Of a DNA stretch of 64,000 bases, positions 33,048-40,057 are shown piece by piece. Origin of the DNA: Sphingobium phenoxybenzoativorans (GTDB taxonomy: Bacteria > Pseudomonadota > Alphaproteobacteria > Sphingomonadales > Sphingomonadaceae); NCBI RefSeq assembly GCF_001757355.1, contig NZ_MINO01000007.1:62001-126000 (forward strand), written 5' to 3'. Position numbers and translations under genes: made by a program. Under the pieces are notes generated by a model, which was not told where the DNA came from, searched no databases, and worked only from the letters and a program-made list of their open reading frames with translations. Numbering within the stretch: the first letter of the stretch is position 1; each line of letters begins with the position of its first letter.

Positions 33048-33314
33048 TCAGCGCATGCCCAGCGCGGCGAGATATGTGTCGAGGATCGCTTCCTCGACCT
33101 GATATTCTTCCTTGTTCTTCTTGCGGATCGAGATGATCTTGCGGATCGCCTTCACGTCGAAACCGCGCGATTTCGCCTCATTCATGACATCCTTGATGTC
33201 GTCCGCGATGCCCTTCTTTTCTTCCTCAAGACGCTCGGCGCGTTCGATAAGGAGGCGGAGTTCATCGGCTGCGACTGCGCCGTCGCGGATGCCTTCGGGC
33301 GTGCTGGTGTCCAT
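33048..33314 (-). CDS. gapR: GapR family DNA-binding protein (DUF2312)
   Basis: An 88-aa protein matching DUF2312 in length and layout: a long coiled first helix ([44 protein letters not shown]) and a second helix with [27 protein letters not shown]. In Caulobacter, GapR (89 aa) wraps overtwisted, AT-rich DNA and helps replication. The neighbours DUF1244 and pyruvate kinase are a common alphaproteobacterial arrangement. The symbol is transferred from this family identity. Confidence 0.88.
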   Translation of the reverse strand: MDTSTPEGIRDGAVAADELRLLIERAERLEEEKKGIADDIKDVMNEAKSRGFDVKAIRKIISIRKKNKEEYQVEEAILDTYLAALGMR

Positions 33315-33422
33315 GTCTGTTCCTGTTTCTGCTTCGGTTTGCGGGCGCGACAGTCCCGCAACGATGGTTGCCGGGCGTGAATCGCGTCCGTTGCCGGATA
33401 TGGTGAATCGGAGGGGGTGCCT

Positions 33423-33722
33423 CTAATGGTTCGGCGCGTTCTTCGCTACGCTTTCCTTCATCCGGTCGAGCTGTTCCTGGGTCGCCTCGCCCTGATGCTT
33501 CGCCTTCCATTCGGCAAAGGGCATGCCGTAGATTATTTCCCGCGCCTCATCCCGGCTCAAACCCCCGTCAGCTTCGGCAACCCAGTCGGCCAGACAGTTG
33601 CGGCAGAATCCCGCCAAGCCCATCAGGTCGACATTCTGCGCGTCCGTCCGGTGCCGCAAATGTTCCAGCAGGCGGCGGAAGGCGGTTGCGGCGACCGCGT
33701 CATTGAGTATTGTGCCCGCCAC
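33423..33722 (-). CDS. DUF1244 family protein
   Basis: A 99-aa DUF1244 protein: AAFRRLLEHLRHRTDAQNVDLMGLAGFCRNCLADWVAEA contains the conserved FCRNCL Cys pair, followed by EAREIIYGMPFAEWKAKHQ. It starts at a GTG. The Cys pair could bind a metal, but no reaction is known. It sits divergently from pyruvate kinase and upstream of gapR in the same direction. Confidence 0.85.
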   Translation of the reverse strand: MAGTILNDAVAATAFRRLLEHLRHRTDAQNVDLMGLAGFCRNCLADWVAEADGGLSRDEAREIIYGMPFAEWKAKHQGEATQEQLDRMKESVAKNAPNH

Positions 33723-33822
33723 TTCAAACCTCCATCAAGCAATATCCCTGTCGTGCAGCTCGGATAACGGAAATCAGGCCACCCGGAAATGGGCGGCGAG
33801 CAGACTGTCAGGAGTATCCCCA

Positions 33823-35277
33823 GTGAAGAAATTCCGCCCCCGTTCGCGCAAGGTCCGGATTCTGGCCACGCTTGGCCCGTCCAGCAACAGCGCGGAGATG
33901 ATCCGCAAGCTCTACTTGGCCGGGGCCGACGCCTTCCGCATCAATATGAGCCATGGCAGCCATGAGGATCATGCCGAGCGGATCGCGATCATCCGCGGGC
34001 TGGAAAAAGAATTTGGCCGCCCGACGACGATCCTTGCCGACCTGCAGGGGCCGAAGCTGCGTGTGGGCACCTTTGCGACCGGCATCGCGGTTCTGAAGAA
34101 TGGGGCGAAATTCATCCTCGACCGGAACGAGGAGCCGGGCGACGAAACGCGCGTCAACCTGCCCCATCCCGAAATCTACCGCGCGCTGGTGCCCGACACC
34201 CGCCTGCTCCTTGACGATGGCAAGCTGGTGCTGCGGGTCAAGGCGGTCGACGCCGACCGGATCGAGGCGATCGTCGAGGTCGGCGGCACCCTGTCCAACC
34301 GCAAGGGCGTGAACGTCCCCGATGTCGTCGTGCCGATGGCGGCGATGACGGAGAAGGACCGGCGCGACCTGTCCTTCGCTGTCCAGCAGCATTGCGACTG
34401 GATCGCGCTGAGCTTCGTCCAGCGGCCGGAGGATCTGGCCGAGGCGCGCAAGCTGATGGGCGGTTATGGCGCGCTGATGGCGAAGATCGAGAAGCCCGCC
34501 GCCGTGCAGCGGCTCGACGAGCTGCTGGAGCTGGCCGATGCAGTGATGGTGGCGCGCGGCGACCTGGGCGTCGAATTGCCGCCCTATGCCGTCCCGCCCC
34601 TGCAGAAGCAGATCGTGGAAAGCGCGCGGCGGCTGGGCAAGCCGGTGGTCGTCGCCACCCAGATGCTGGAATCGATGATCAAGGCGCCCACCCCCACCCG
34701 CGCCGAAGTGTCGGACGTCGCGACCGCCATCTATGACGGCGCGGACGCGGTGATGCTGTCGGCGGAGAGCGCGGCGGGCGACTGGCCCGAAGAATCGGTC
34801 GCGATGATGAACGCCATCGCCCACAGCGCGGAAAACGACCCCGGCTATTTCCGCCGCCTGCACTTCACCGAGACCAAGCCCGACGCCACCACGTCCGACG
34901 CATTGGCGGAGGCGGCGAACAGCATTACCCAGACCGTCACCGCAAGGGCCATCATCTGCTTCACATCGTCGGGCAACAGCATCCGGCGCGTGGCGCGCGA
35001 ACGGCCCTCCGCGCCGATCATGGCGCTGACCCCCCGGCTGGACACGGCGCGCAAGCTGGGGCTGTTCTGGGGCGTGCACGCCATCCGCACCAAGGACATC
35101 GGCAGTTTCGAGGAAATGATCGCCAAGGCCCGGCGCATGGCCCTGCGCCATGAGATGGGCAAGGCGGGGGACAAGGTGATCGTGCTGGCGGGCGTCCCGT
35201 TCGGCACGCCGGGATCGACCAATGTGATCCATGTGGCAACGATACGCGGCGACGAGTTGAAAGATCGCGAGGACTGA
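33823..35277 (+). CDS. pyk: pyruvate kinase
   Basis: A 484-aa pyruvate kinase that converts phosphoenolpyruvate and ADP to pyruvate and ATP at the end of glycolysis. N-terminal RKVRILATLGPSSNSAEMIRKLYLAGADAFRINMSHG, the ILADLQGPKLRVG strand, the IALSFVQRPEDL and IMAKIEKPAAVQRL-like segment (MAKIEKPAAV), the MVARGDLGVELP signature and the TQMLESMIKAPTPTRAEVSDVA motif are all present. The GTG start is supported by a CAGGAG ribosome site 8 nt upstream and by the family N-terminus. Length and domains are normal. It is followed by an unusual 11-bp repeat array. Confidence 0.96.
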   Translation: MKKFRPRSRKVRILATLGPSSNSAEMIRKLYLAGADAFRINMSHGSHEDHAERIAIIRGLEKEFGRPTTILADLQGPKLRVGTFATGIAVLKNGAKFILDRNEEPGDETRVNLPHPEIYRALVPDTRLLLDDGKLVLRVKAVDADRIEAIVEVGGTLSNRKGVNVPDVVVPMAAMTEKDRRDLSFAVQQHCDWIALSFVQRPEDLAEARKLMGGYGALMAKIEKPAAVQRLDELLELADAVMVARGDLGVELPPYAVPPLQKQIVESARRLGKPVVVATQMLESMIKAPTPTRAEVSDVATAIYDGADAVMLSAESAAGDWPEESVAMMNAIAHSAENDPGYFRRLHFTETKPDATTSDALAEAANSITQTVTARAIICFTSSGNSIRRVARERPSAPIMALTPRLDTARKLGLFWGVHAIRTKDIGSFEEMIAKARRMALRHEMGKAGDKVIVLAGVPFGTPGSTNVIHVATIRGDELKDRED

Positions 35278-35356
35278 GGCGGGATTGGCCGCATTGCCCC
35301 TCCTCCCCTGACCGAAGTTGCGGAAGTTGCGGGTTGCGAGCGGTTTTGGCTGGAAC

Positions 35357-35587
35357 GTCGCATGTTGGTCGCACAAAAGTCGCATGTTGGTCTCATCTGC
35401 GTCGCACCTGCGTCTCATGTAGGTCTCACCTACGTCGCACTTGGGTCGCATGTGCGTCTCATCCACGTCGCATCTACGTCTCACTTGCGTCGCATGTAGG
35501 TCGCAGATGCGTCGCACCTGAGTCTCACCCGCGTCGCACCTCCGTCTCATGTGCGTCCCATATGCGTCGCAGTCGGGGCGCATCTGA
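35357..35587. repeat. 21 x 11-bp degenerate tandem array
   Basis: Twenty-one consecutive units of exactly 11 bp, consensus GTCKCAYNTNS (mostly GTCGCA or GTCTCA, then five variable bases, often ATGTGC/ACCTGC-like). Phase is kept across all 231 bp with no insertion, while the last five bases of each unit vary freely. About two thirds of units carry GTCGCA and one third GTCTCA. It starts 79 bp after the pyruvate kinase stop. No spacers longer than the unit exist, so it is not a CRISPR array. Confidence 0.85.
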
Positions 35588-35736
35588 AGGGTGTGCGGGG
35601 CTATTGCGGCAGCGCAGTTCTCGGCATATGCGGGATGCTGTTCCATGGGCGGAAGCAGAGCATGATTGCCGGGATGTAGGACAGGAATTTGGCTTTGGCC
35701 GCTTGTCTCGGAACAACCAGAAGCAGCCCCAATCCT

Positions 35737-35838
35737 CCGTTCGGGCTGAGCCTGTCGAGACGCAGTCGACCGTAGGTCAACCCCTGCGCTTTCTTCGGAA
35801 GTGAAGTGCAGCCCTTCGACAAGCTCAGGGCGAACGGG
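35737..35838. repeat. REP-like inverted repeat, family A
   Basis: Arms CCGTTCGGGCTGAGCCTGTC and its near complement (CCCTTCGACAAGCTCAGGGC...), spaced by about 50 bp. The same family recurs at 52761-52837 and 61286-61359. Such elements are common between sphingomonad genes. Confidence 0.75.
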
Positions 35839-35880
35839 TTGTTACGACCAAAAGTGCAAAGTCCCACTCTGCTATTGGCC

Positions 35881-35967
35881 GTCATCCAGGGGAAAGCCGG
35901 GACCCATATCTCCCCTTTGCCAGCCGTCTGCCCAAGGCGAGATGGGTCCGGCTTTCGCCGGGATGAC
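35881..35967. repeat. REP-like inverted repeat, family B
   Basis: GTCATCCaGgGgAAAGCCGG... pairs with CCGGCTTTCGCCGGGATGAC; arms also include an inner ACCCAT/ATGGGT match. Related to the element at 36760-36846. Confidence 0.7.
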
Positions 35968-36072
35968 GAATAACAGTGCCATTGTTCGACCAATTTTCGC
36001 CTTTTAGAGAGCAGTTGCTTGCCCCCGGCAGCGGCCATAGAAGACGGGAAAATCCAAAGGATTGGGGATGAA

Positions 36073-36675
36073 ATGTGGACGCTCTGGTTCTTTCCTCTAC
36101 TAATTGGTCTCGTTGTTGTTGGCATTTTTGGAGGCGCGGCTTGGTATGCGTTAGCCCCTGCCCACCGTAGACCGAGTATCGCCAAGGCTGTTACAGTTCC
36201 TTTTGGCTGCATTGGAATTTTGGTCGTTTCGCTAGTTATTCTAGTCAGTATTGCTGGCTGGTTTCGAAAGAATGACACGCAACTTTTCGCGGAACTGTTT
36301 GGATTTAAACCCACCGCTACCGAAGACCGCATGCTTTTTGATGAATTTGGAAAAGGTTCAGACCGCCAAATCTTCATGCGAGCTGAACCAAGCAGTGAGG
36401 ATAGAACCAAAATTATGAAGGTTACACGTGCAAGACTCTTTGAGAACGATGCTATGCCATTCGAGGTGGCGGGCGCACAGCATGGTTTTTCTTGGTGGGT
36501 ATCAAGCAATGAGAACGATTTAAACTATTGTAAAACCACTAGAATTTTGAACGCCGATGGATTTCATGGTTGGAAAGATTTTCGCATTCTTGAATGTTTA
36601 GATGCGGGCAACGCTTTTCCTGCGTCCGCAAATGCTGGACTGATTTACGTCGCCGCTTCTGGCCGAAATGAATAA
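36073..36675 (+). CDS. hypothetical membrane protein, AT-richer than neighbours
   Basis: A 200-aa protein from the ATG at 36073. Two membrane segments (LWFFPLLIGLVVVGIFGGAAWYA and FGCIGILVVSLVILVSIAGWF) precede a soluble C-terminal part of about 130 residues rich in charged and aromatic residues (MLFDEFGKGSDRQIF, HGFSWWVSSNENDLNYC). No domain was recognised. Codon use is clearly AT-richer than all surrounding genes, with many TTT, AAT and AGA codons, which suggests recent acquisition. It stands alone between REP-like elements. Expression and function are unknown. Confidence 0.6.
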   Translation: MWTLWFFPLLIGLVVVGIFGGAAWYALAPAHRRPSIAKAVTVPFGCIGILVVSLVILVSIAGWFRKNDTQLFAELFGFKPTATEDRMLFDEFGKGSDRQIFMRAEPSSEDRTKIMKVTRARLFENDAMPFEVAGAQHGFSWWVSSNENDLNYCKTTRILNADGFHGWKDFRILECLDAGNAFPASANAGLIYVAASGRNE

Positions 36676-36759
36676 GGCAAACGCGCACCTACGAAAGCGA
36701 CGCTAAATATGTTGCTATCGCTTGCCAGAACCAGACAGTCCGCTCCCCACCCCTTTTTT

Positions 36760-36846
36760 TCATCCCCGCGAAGGCGGGGACCCAACGCGCCTTGGGCATG
36801 CAAGGCGTAGGAGGGGAGATGGGTTCCCGCTTTCGCGGGAATGACG
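36760..36846. repeat. REP-like inverted repeat, family B
   Basis: TCATCCCCGCGAAGGCGGGG is complementary to CCCGCTTTCGCGGGAATGA; the inner ACCCA/TGGGT also pairs. Preceded by a T7 run. Confidence 0.75.
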
Positions 36847-36979
36847 GGTCATAGGAGAGCTAAGGCAAGTATCCACCCTTCTCGTCATTCCCGCCATCAG
36901 ACACACACCCCTTGCAGGAGGGGAGCAGGAATATCCGACAATGATCCAGCCCATCGCCCGATAAACCACGCACAAACGC

Positions 36980-37015
36980 ATCGAGCGCCCGGTCGGTGCC
37001 GACCGGGCGCTCGAT
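36980..37015. terminator. rpmJ hairpin terminator
   Basis: Near-perfect 17-bp stem around GGTCGG-TG-CCGACC, 22 bp past the rpmJ stop. The minus-strand side continues GCGTTTGTG, a weak T-tract. Confidence 0.7.
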
Positions 37016-37037
37016 GACATAAACCGGCAATCGGTGT

Positions 37038-37163
37038 TTAGCCCTGGCGGGCCTTGAACCGGCGGTTGGTCTTGTTGATGACGTAGGTGCGGCCGCGGCG
37101 ACGGATCACGCGGTTATCGCGGTGACGGTCCTTGAGCGACTTCAGCGAGTTGCGGATCTTCAT
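37038..37163 (-). CDS. rpmJ: 50S ribosomal protein L36, zinc-free type
   Basis: A 41-aa protein starting [20 protein letters not shown] and ending [11 protein letters not shown]. It aligns with the L36 family but lacks the Cys/His zinc ligands (C-minus paralogue, as in YkgO). L36 is a small structural protein of the large ribosomal subunit. Its high Lys/Arg content and exact family length make the call firm although the gene is very short. It is transcribed alone with a strong hairpin behind it. Confidence 0.93.
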   Translation of the reverse strand: MKIRNSLKSLKDRHRDNRVIRRRGRTYVINKTNRRFKARQG

Positions 37164-37350
37164 GACGCAGCTTTCAGATGATTCTGTGGTTCGGAAATTT
37201 CGAAGTGCCGCCCCTATGGGTGACGGCCGCGAAAGTCAAGGCGGGCATGCGCCTTTCATCCCGCTTTTCGTTCAGGCCCGGTGCAGCAAAATACTGTCTC
37301 TAGCGTTTGGAGACGTTATAGCCTGTGAACAGGGCCGCGCGGAGACACGC

Positions 37351-37944
37351 ATGATGATGAAGCCAGTATTTGCCACCGTTCCCCTGATGATCGCCCTGTC
37401 GGCATGCCAGACCGCGGTCGCGCCGGTCGAGGTGACGCGGTTCCATGCCGCGACCCCGGTTTCCAGCGGCACCGTGGCGATCGAGGAAATGGACGGCAAT
37501 CCCGATGTCGGGCTGGAATTCGGCACCTATGCGGCGGCGGTCGGCCAGGAACTGCAGCGCGTCGGCTTCAACGAGGTGAAAGGCGCGGACAGCCAGTATC
37601 GCGCGCTCATTTCCTTCCGCCGCAGCTTCCGCCCCACGGGGCCGGACCAGCGGCGATCCCCGGTCAGCGTCGGCGTGGGCGGCGCGACCGGCAGTTATGG
37701 CGGCGGCCTGGGCGTCGGCATCGGCATCAACCTGTCCGGCAAGCCCAAGGATGTGGTGACCACGGAGATGTTCGTGCAGATTCGCAGGCGGTCCGATTCG
37801 ACGGCCGTATGGGAAGGCCGGGCGATGACGCAGGCGCGCGAGGGCACCCCGGCCGCCCAGCCGGGCCTGGCCGCCGGTAAGCTCGCAAACGCGCTTTTCA
37901 AGGACTATCCGGGCCAGTCGGGGCAGACTATATCGGTCAAATGA
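37351..37944 (+). CDS. DUF4136-type lipoprotein
   Basis: A 197-aa predicted lipoprotein. Its N-terminus MMMKPVFATVPLMIALSACQ ends in a lipobox (LSAC) with C at about residue 19. The mature part has the DUF4136-like features VEVTRFHAATP, TYAAAVGQELQRVGF and a Gly-rich GGATGSYGGGLGVGIGINL loop near the centre, ending in ANALFKDYPGQSG. It is likely anchored to the inner leaflet of the outer membrane; its role is unknown. The start at 37351 has GGAGA 5 nt upstream. Its stop overlaps the M14 peptidase start (ATGA). Confidence 0.82.
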   Translation: MMMKPVFATVPLMIALSACQTAVAPVEVTRFHAATPVSSGTVAIEEMDGNPDVGLEFGTYAAAVGQELQRVGFNEVKGADSQYRALISFRRSFRPTGPDQRRSPVSVGVGGATGSYGGGLGVGIGINLSGKPKDVVTTEMFVQIRRRSDSTAVWEGRAMTQAREGTPAAQPGLAAGKLANALFKDYPGQSGQTISVK

Positions 37945-39059
37945 CCCTATCGATCACGAGCGCCTTCGACAGCGGGAACATCCGCGTTCTTTCCATCACC
38001 GACGACCGGGCCGAGCTGGAGATCGTCAAGGATCACCAGAGCGACTTCTATCAATGGTTCCATTTTCGCGTCGCTGGCGCGGCCGGGCGGGAGGTGGAGT
38101 TGGTCCTCACCAACTGCACCGGCTCCGCCTATCCGGACGGCTGGCCGAACTATAAGGCGCGCTATAGCGAGGATCGCGAGAACTGGCTGCAGGCAGACAC
38201 CAGCTATGCCGACGGCCGGCTGACGATCCGCATCGAGCCGGACACCAACGCCGTCTGGGTCGCCTATTTCGCGCCCTATTCGATGGAGCGGCATCATGAC
38301 CTGATCGCCTGGGCGGCGAGCCAGCCGGGCGTGACGCAGAAGGAACTGGGCAGGACGCTGGACGGCCAGCCGCTCGACCTGCTGAGCTTTGGCGAGGGCA
38401 AGAAGCAGGTGTGGCTCTACGCGCGCCAGCATCCCGGCGAGAGCATGGCGGAGTGGTGGATGGAAGGCGCGCTGGAGCGGCTATGCGACCTGGAAGATTC
38501 CGTCGCGCGCCTGCTGCGGCAGGAGGCGACTTTCCATGTGGTGCCGAACATGAACCCGGATGGCAGCAGGCGCGGGCACCTGCGCACCAATGCCGCGGGC
38601 GTGAACCTGAACCGCGAATGGCATGCGCCGAGCATGGAGAAAAGTCCGGAGGTTTTCCTGGTCCGGGCGGAGATGGACCGCACCGGCGTCGACTTCGCCA
38701 TGGATGTGCATGGGGACGAAGCGATCCCCGCCGTGTTCGTCGCGGGCTTTGAGGGGATTCCGTCGCTGAAGCAGGACCGGGTCGCGCTCTATAACCGCTA
38801 TCGCGACACGCTGGCCGCGCGGACGCCGGATTTCCAGACGCGGCTGGGCTATCCGCTGGGCGCGCCGGGCAAGGCGAACCTGTCCATGTCCACGGCGCAG
38901 CTCGCCGAACGCTATGGCGCGGTGTCGATGACGCTGGAAATGCCGTTCAAGGACAATGACGACCTGCCCGATCCCGATTTCGGCTGGTCCCCCGCCCGGT
39001 CGATGCAACTGGGCAAGGATTGCCTGGCCGTGCTGGCGGAGATCATCGCCGATATCTGA
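37941..39059 (+). CDS. M14 family zinc carboxypeptidase, AGBL/CCP-like
   Basis: A 372-aa cytosolic carboxypeptidase-like protein. The N-terminal beta domain (DFYQWFHFRVAG, then NCTGSAYPDGW) and the catalytic domain with ARQHPGESMAEWWMEG (zinc ligands H and E), NMNPDGSRRGHLRTNAAGVNLNREW and the third ligand region FAMDVHGDEAIP are intact; the C-terminal TLEMPFKDND holds the expected catalytic Glu. This group removes C-terminal residues, in eukaryotes glutamates from tubulin; the bacterial substrate is unknown. No signal peptide is seen. Confidence 0.88.
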   Translation: MTLSITSAFDSGNIRVLSITDDRAELEIVKDHQSDFYQWFHFRVAGAAGREVELVLTNCTGSAYPDGWPNYKARYSEDRENWLQADTSYADGRLTIRIEPDTNAVWVAYFAPYSMERHHDLIAWAASQPGVTQKELGRTLDGQPLDLLSFGEGKKQVWLYARQHPGESMAEWWMEGALERLCDLEDSVARLLRQEATFHVVPNMNPDGSRRGHLRTNAAGVNLNREWHAPSMEKSPEVFLVRAEMDRTGVDFAMDVHGDEAIPAVFVAGFEGIPSLKQDRVALYNRYRDTLAARTPDFQTRLGYPLGAPGKANLSMSTAQLAERYGAVSMTLEMPFKDNDDLPDPDFGWSPARSMQLGKDCLAVLAEIIADI

Positions 39060-39147
39060 AGGCCCCGTTCCCCGGTCCTGTCAGGCGCAATCTCCGCGCA
39101 GCCGTTGGGGCAGGCGCAGTTGGGGGCAGGCGCAGCGCGGCGCTACG

Positions 39148-39834
39148 TCACCAGGGGTGGGGATCGCCGTCCCATTTGAAGAAGCCGCCGCTGTTTTCCA
39201 GCGTCATGGCGTTCACGACGTCGCGAATGCCGGTGGCCGATTCTTCGGCGGTGATCGCTGCATTGGGACCGCCCATGTCCGTCTGCACATGGCCCGGATG
39301 CACCACCGCGACAGCGACGCCCCTGTCGCGCAGGTCGACGGCCAGCGACTTCATGACGCGGTTCACGCCCGCCTTCGCCGCGCCGTAGGAATACATGCCG
39401 CCCGTCGCCCAGACGGAGGAGCCGATCTGGCTGGTGACGGTCAGTATCTTGCCCTTCGCCTTTTCGATATTGGGCAGCAGCGCCTGCGCGACGCGGAAGG
39501 GGCCGATGACCATGACCTCAAAGGATTGACGCCATCCGTCAAAGTCCCGGTCGTCCACACCCTTTTCCATATGAAAAATGCCGGCGACATTCAGCAAGAC
39601 ATCCACCGGCGCGCCGTTCAGCGCCGCCGCCGCGCGATCAACGGACGCGGCGTCGGCGACATCGGCCTCCACAACCTGCACAGTGCCGGCGGACCCAGCG
39701 GCCAGATGCTGAAGCTTTTCCGCGCGCGCCGGATCCCGGCACCAGGCCACGACATGGTTTCCCGCGCTGGCGTAGACCTGAACCAGCGCAAGGCCGATGC
39801 CCCTGTTCGCTCCAGTAATCACTATAGTCGCCAT
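39148..39834 (-). CDS. SDR family oxidoreductase
   Basis: A 228-aa classical SDR with TGANRGIG near residues 7-14, NVAG, a Ser in TVTSQIGS, and the pair YGAAK. It is a little shorter than most; it resembles the C-factor/csgA-type SDR group (short, AINRGIG-like start, MGGPNAAI near the end). The ATG at 39834 follows GGAGAGGATT. It lies outside the operator regulon and diverges from the third TonB receptor. The substrate is unknown. Confidence 0.88.
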   Translation of the reverse strand: MATIVITGANRGIGLALVQVYASAGNHVVAWCRDPARAEKLQHLAAGSAGTVQVVEADVADAASVDRAAAALNGAPVDVLLNVAGIFHMEKGVDDRDFDGWRQSFEVMVIGPFRVAQALLPNIEKAKGKILTVTSQIGSSVWATGGMYSYGAAKAGVNRVMKSLAVDLRDRGVAVAVVHPGHVQTDMGGPNAAITAEESATGIRDVVNAMTLENSGGFFKWDGDPHPW

Positions 39835-40057
39835 AATCCTCTCCCCATCAACCGGTCGTCGATAGCTGGTCCTCACGCGCCCGGAATGCAAGGCCCGGCC
39901 AGACCGTTGCATTGTTGCACCACTGTCAAACTTCATCGACGGGCTGTTGCGCCGCACCATTGCGGCGGCGGGTTCTTCTGATAAGCATTGCGTCGATCGC
40001 GCGGCACAGCGCGGCACAAGCAGGGGGACCTGAGAGAGCCATAATCAGGGGGAACTC

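Larger units (their letters stand above)
35278..36072. other. 795-bp gene-free region with repeats
   Basis: Between pyruvate kinase and the orphan membrane protein. It holds the 11-bp tandem array (35357-35587) and two REP-like inverted repeats (35737-35838 and 35881-35967). Open frames across it on both strands are by-products of the repeat and lack ribosome sites; no gene was accepted. Confidence 0.6.
36676..37037. other. 362-bp intergenic region
   Basis: Contains a REP-like element (36760-36846), a stray half-element (GTCATTCCCGCC near 36883) and the rpmJ terminator (36980-37015). No gene seen. Confidence 0.6.

Noticed and set aside
35357..35587. CRISPR array
   Set aside because: Units are 11 bp with no spacers and no cas genes nearby.
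33808..35646. 612-codon frame antisense to pyruvate kinase and the 11-bp array
   Set aside because: Shadow of a highly conserved gene; the N-terminal part is only the translated repeat.
35334..35804. 156-codon frame through the 11-bp array (Ser-His-Arg repeats)
   Set aside because: An 11-bp period shifts frame each unit and gives an artificial 11-residue repeat; no ribosome site.
36797..36808. GGGCATGCAAGG as an operator outside Region 1
   Set aside because: Core is GGCATGCA, not TGCATGCA, and it lies inside a REP element.
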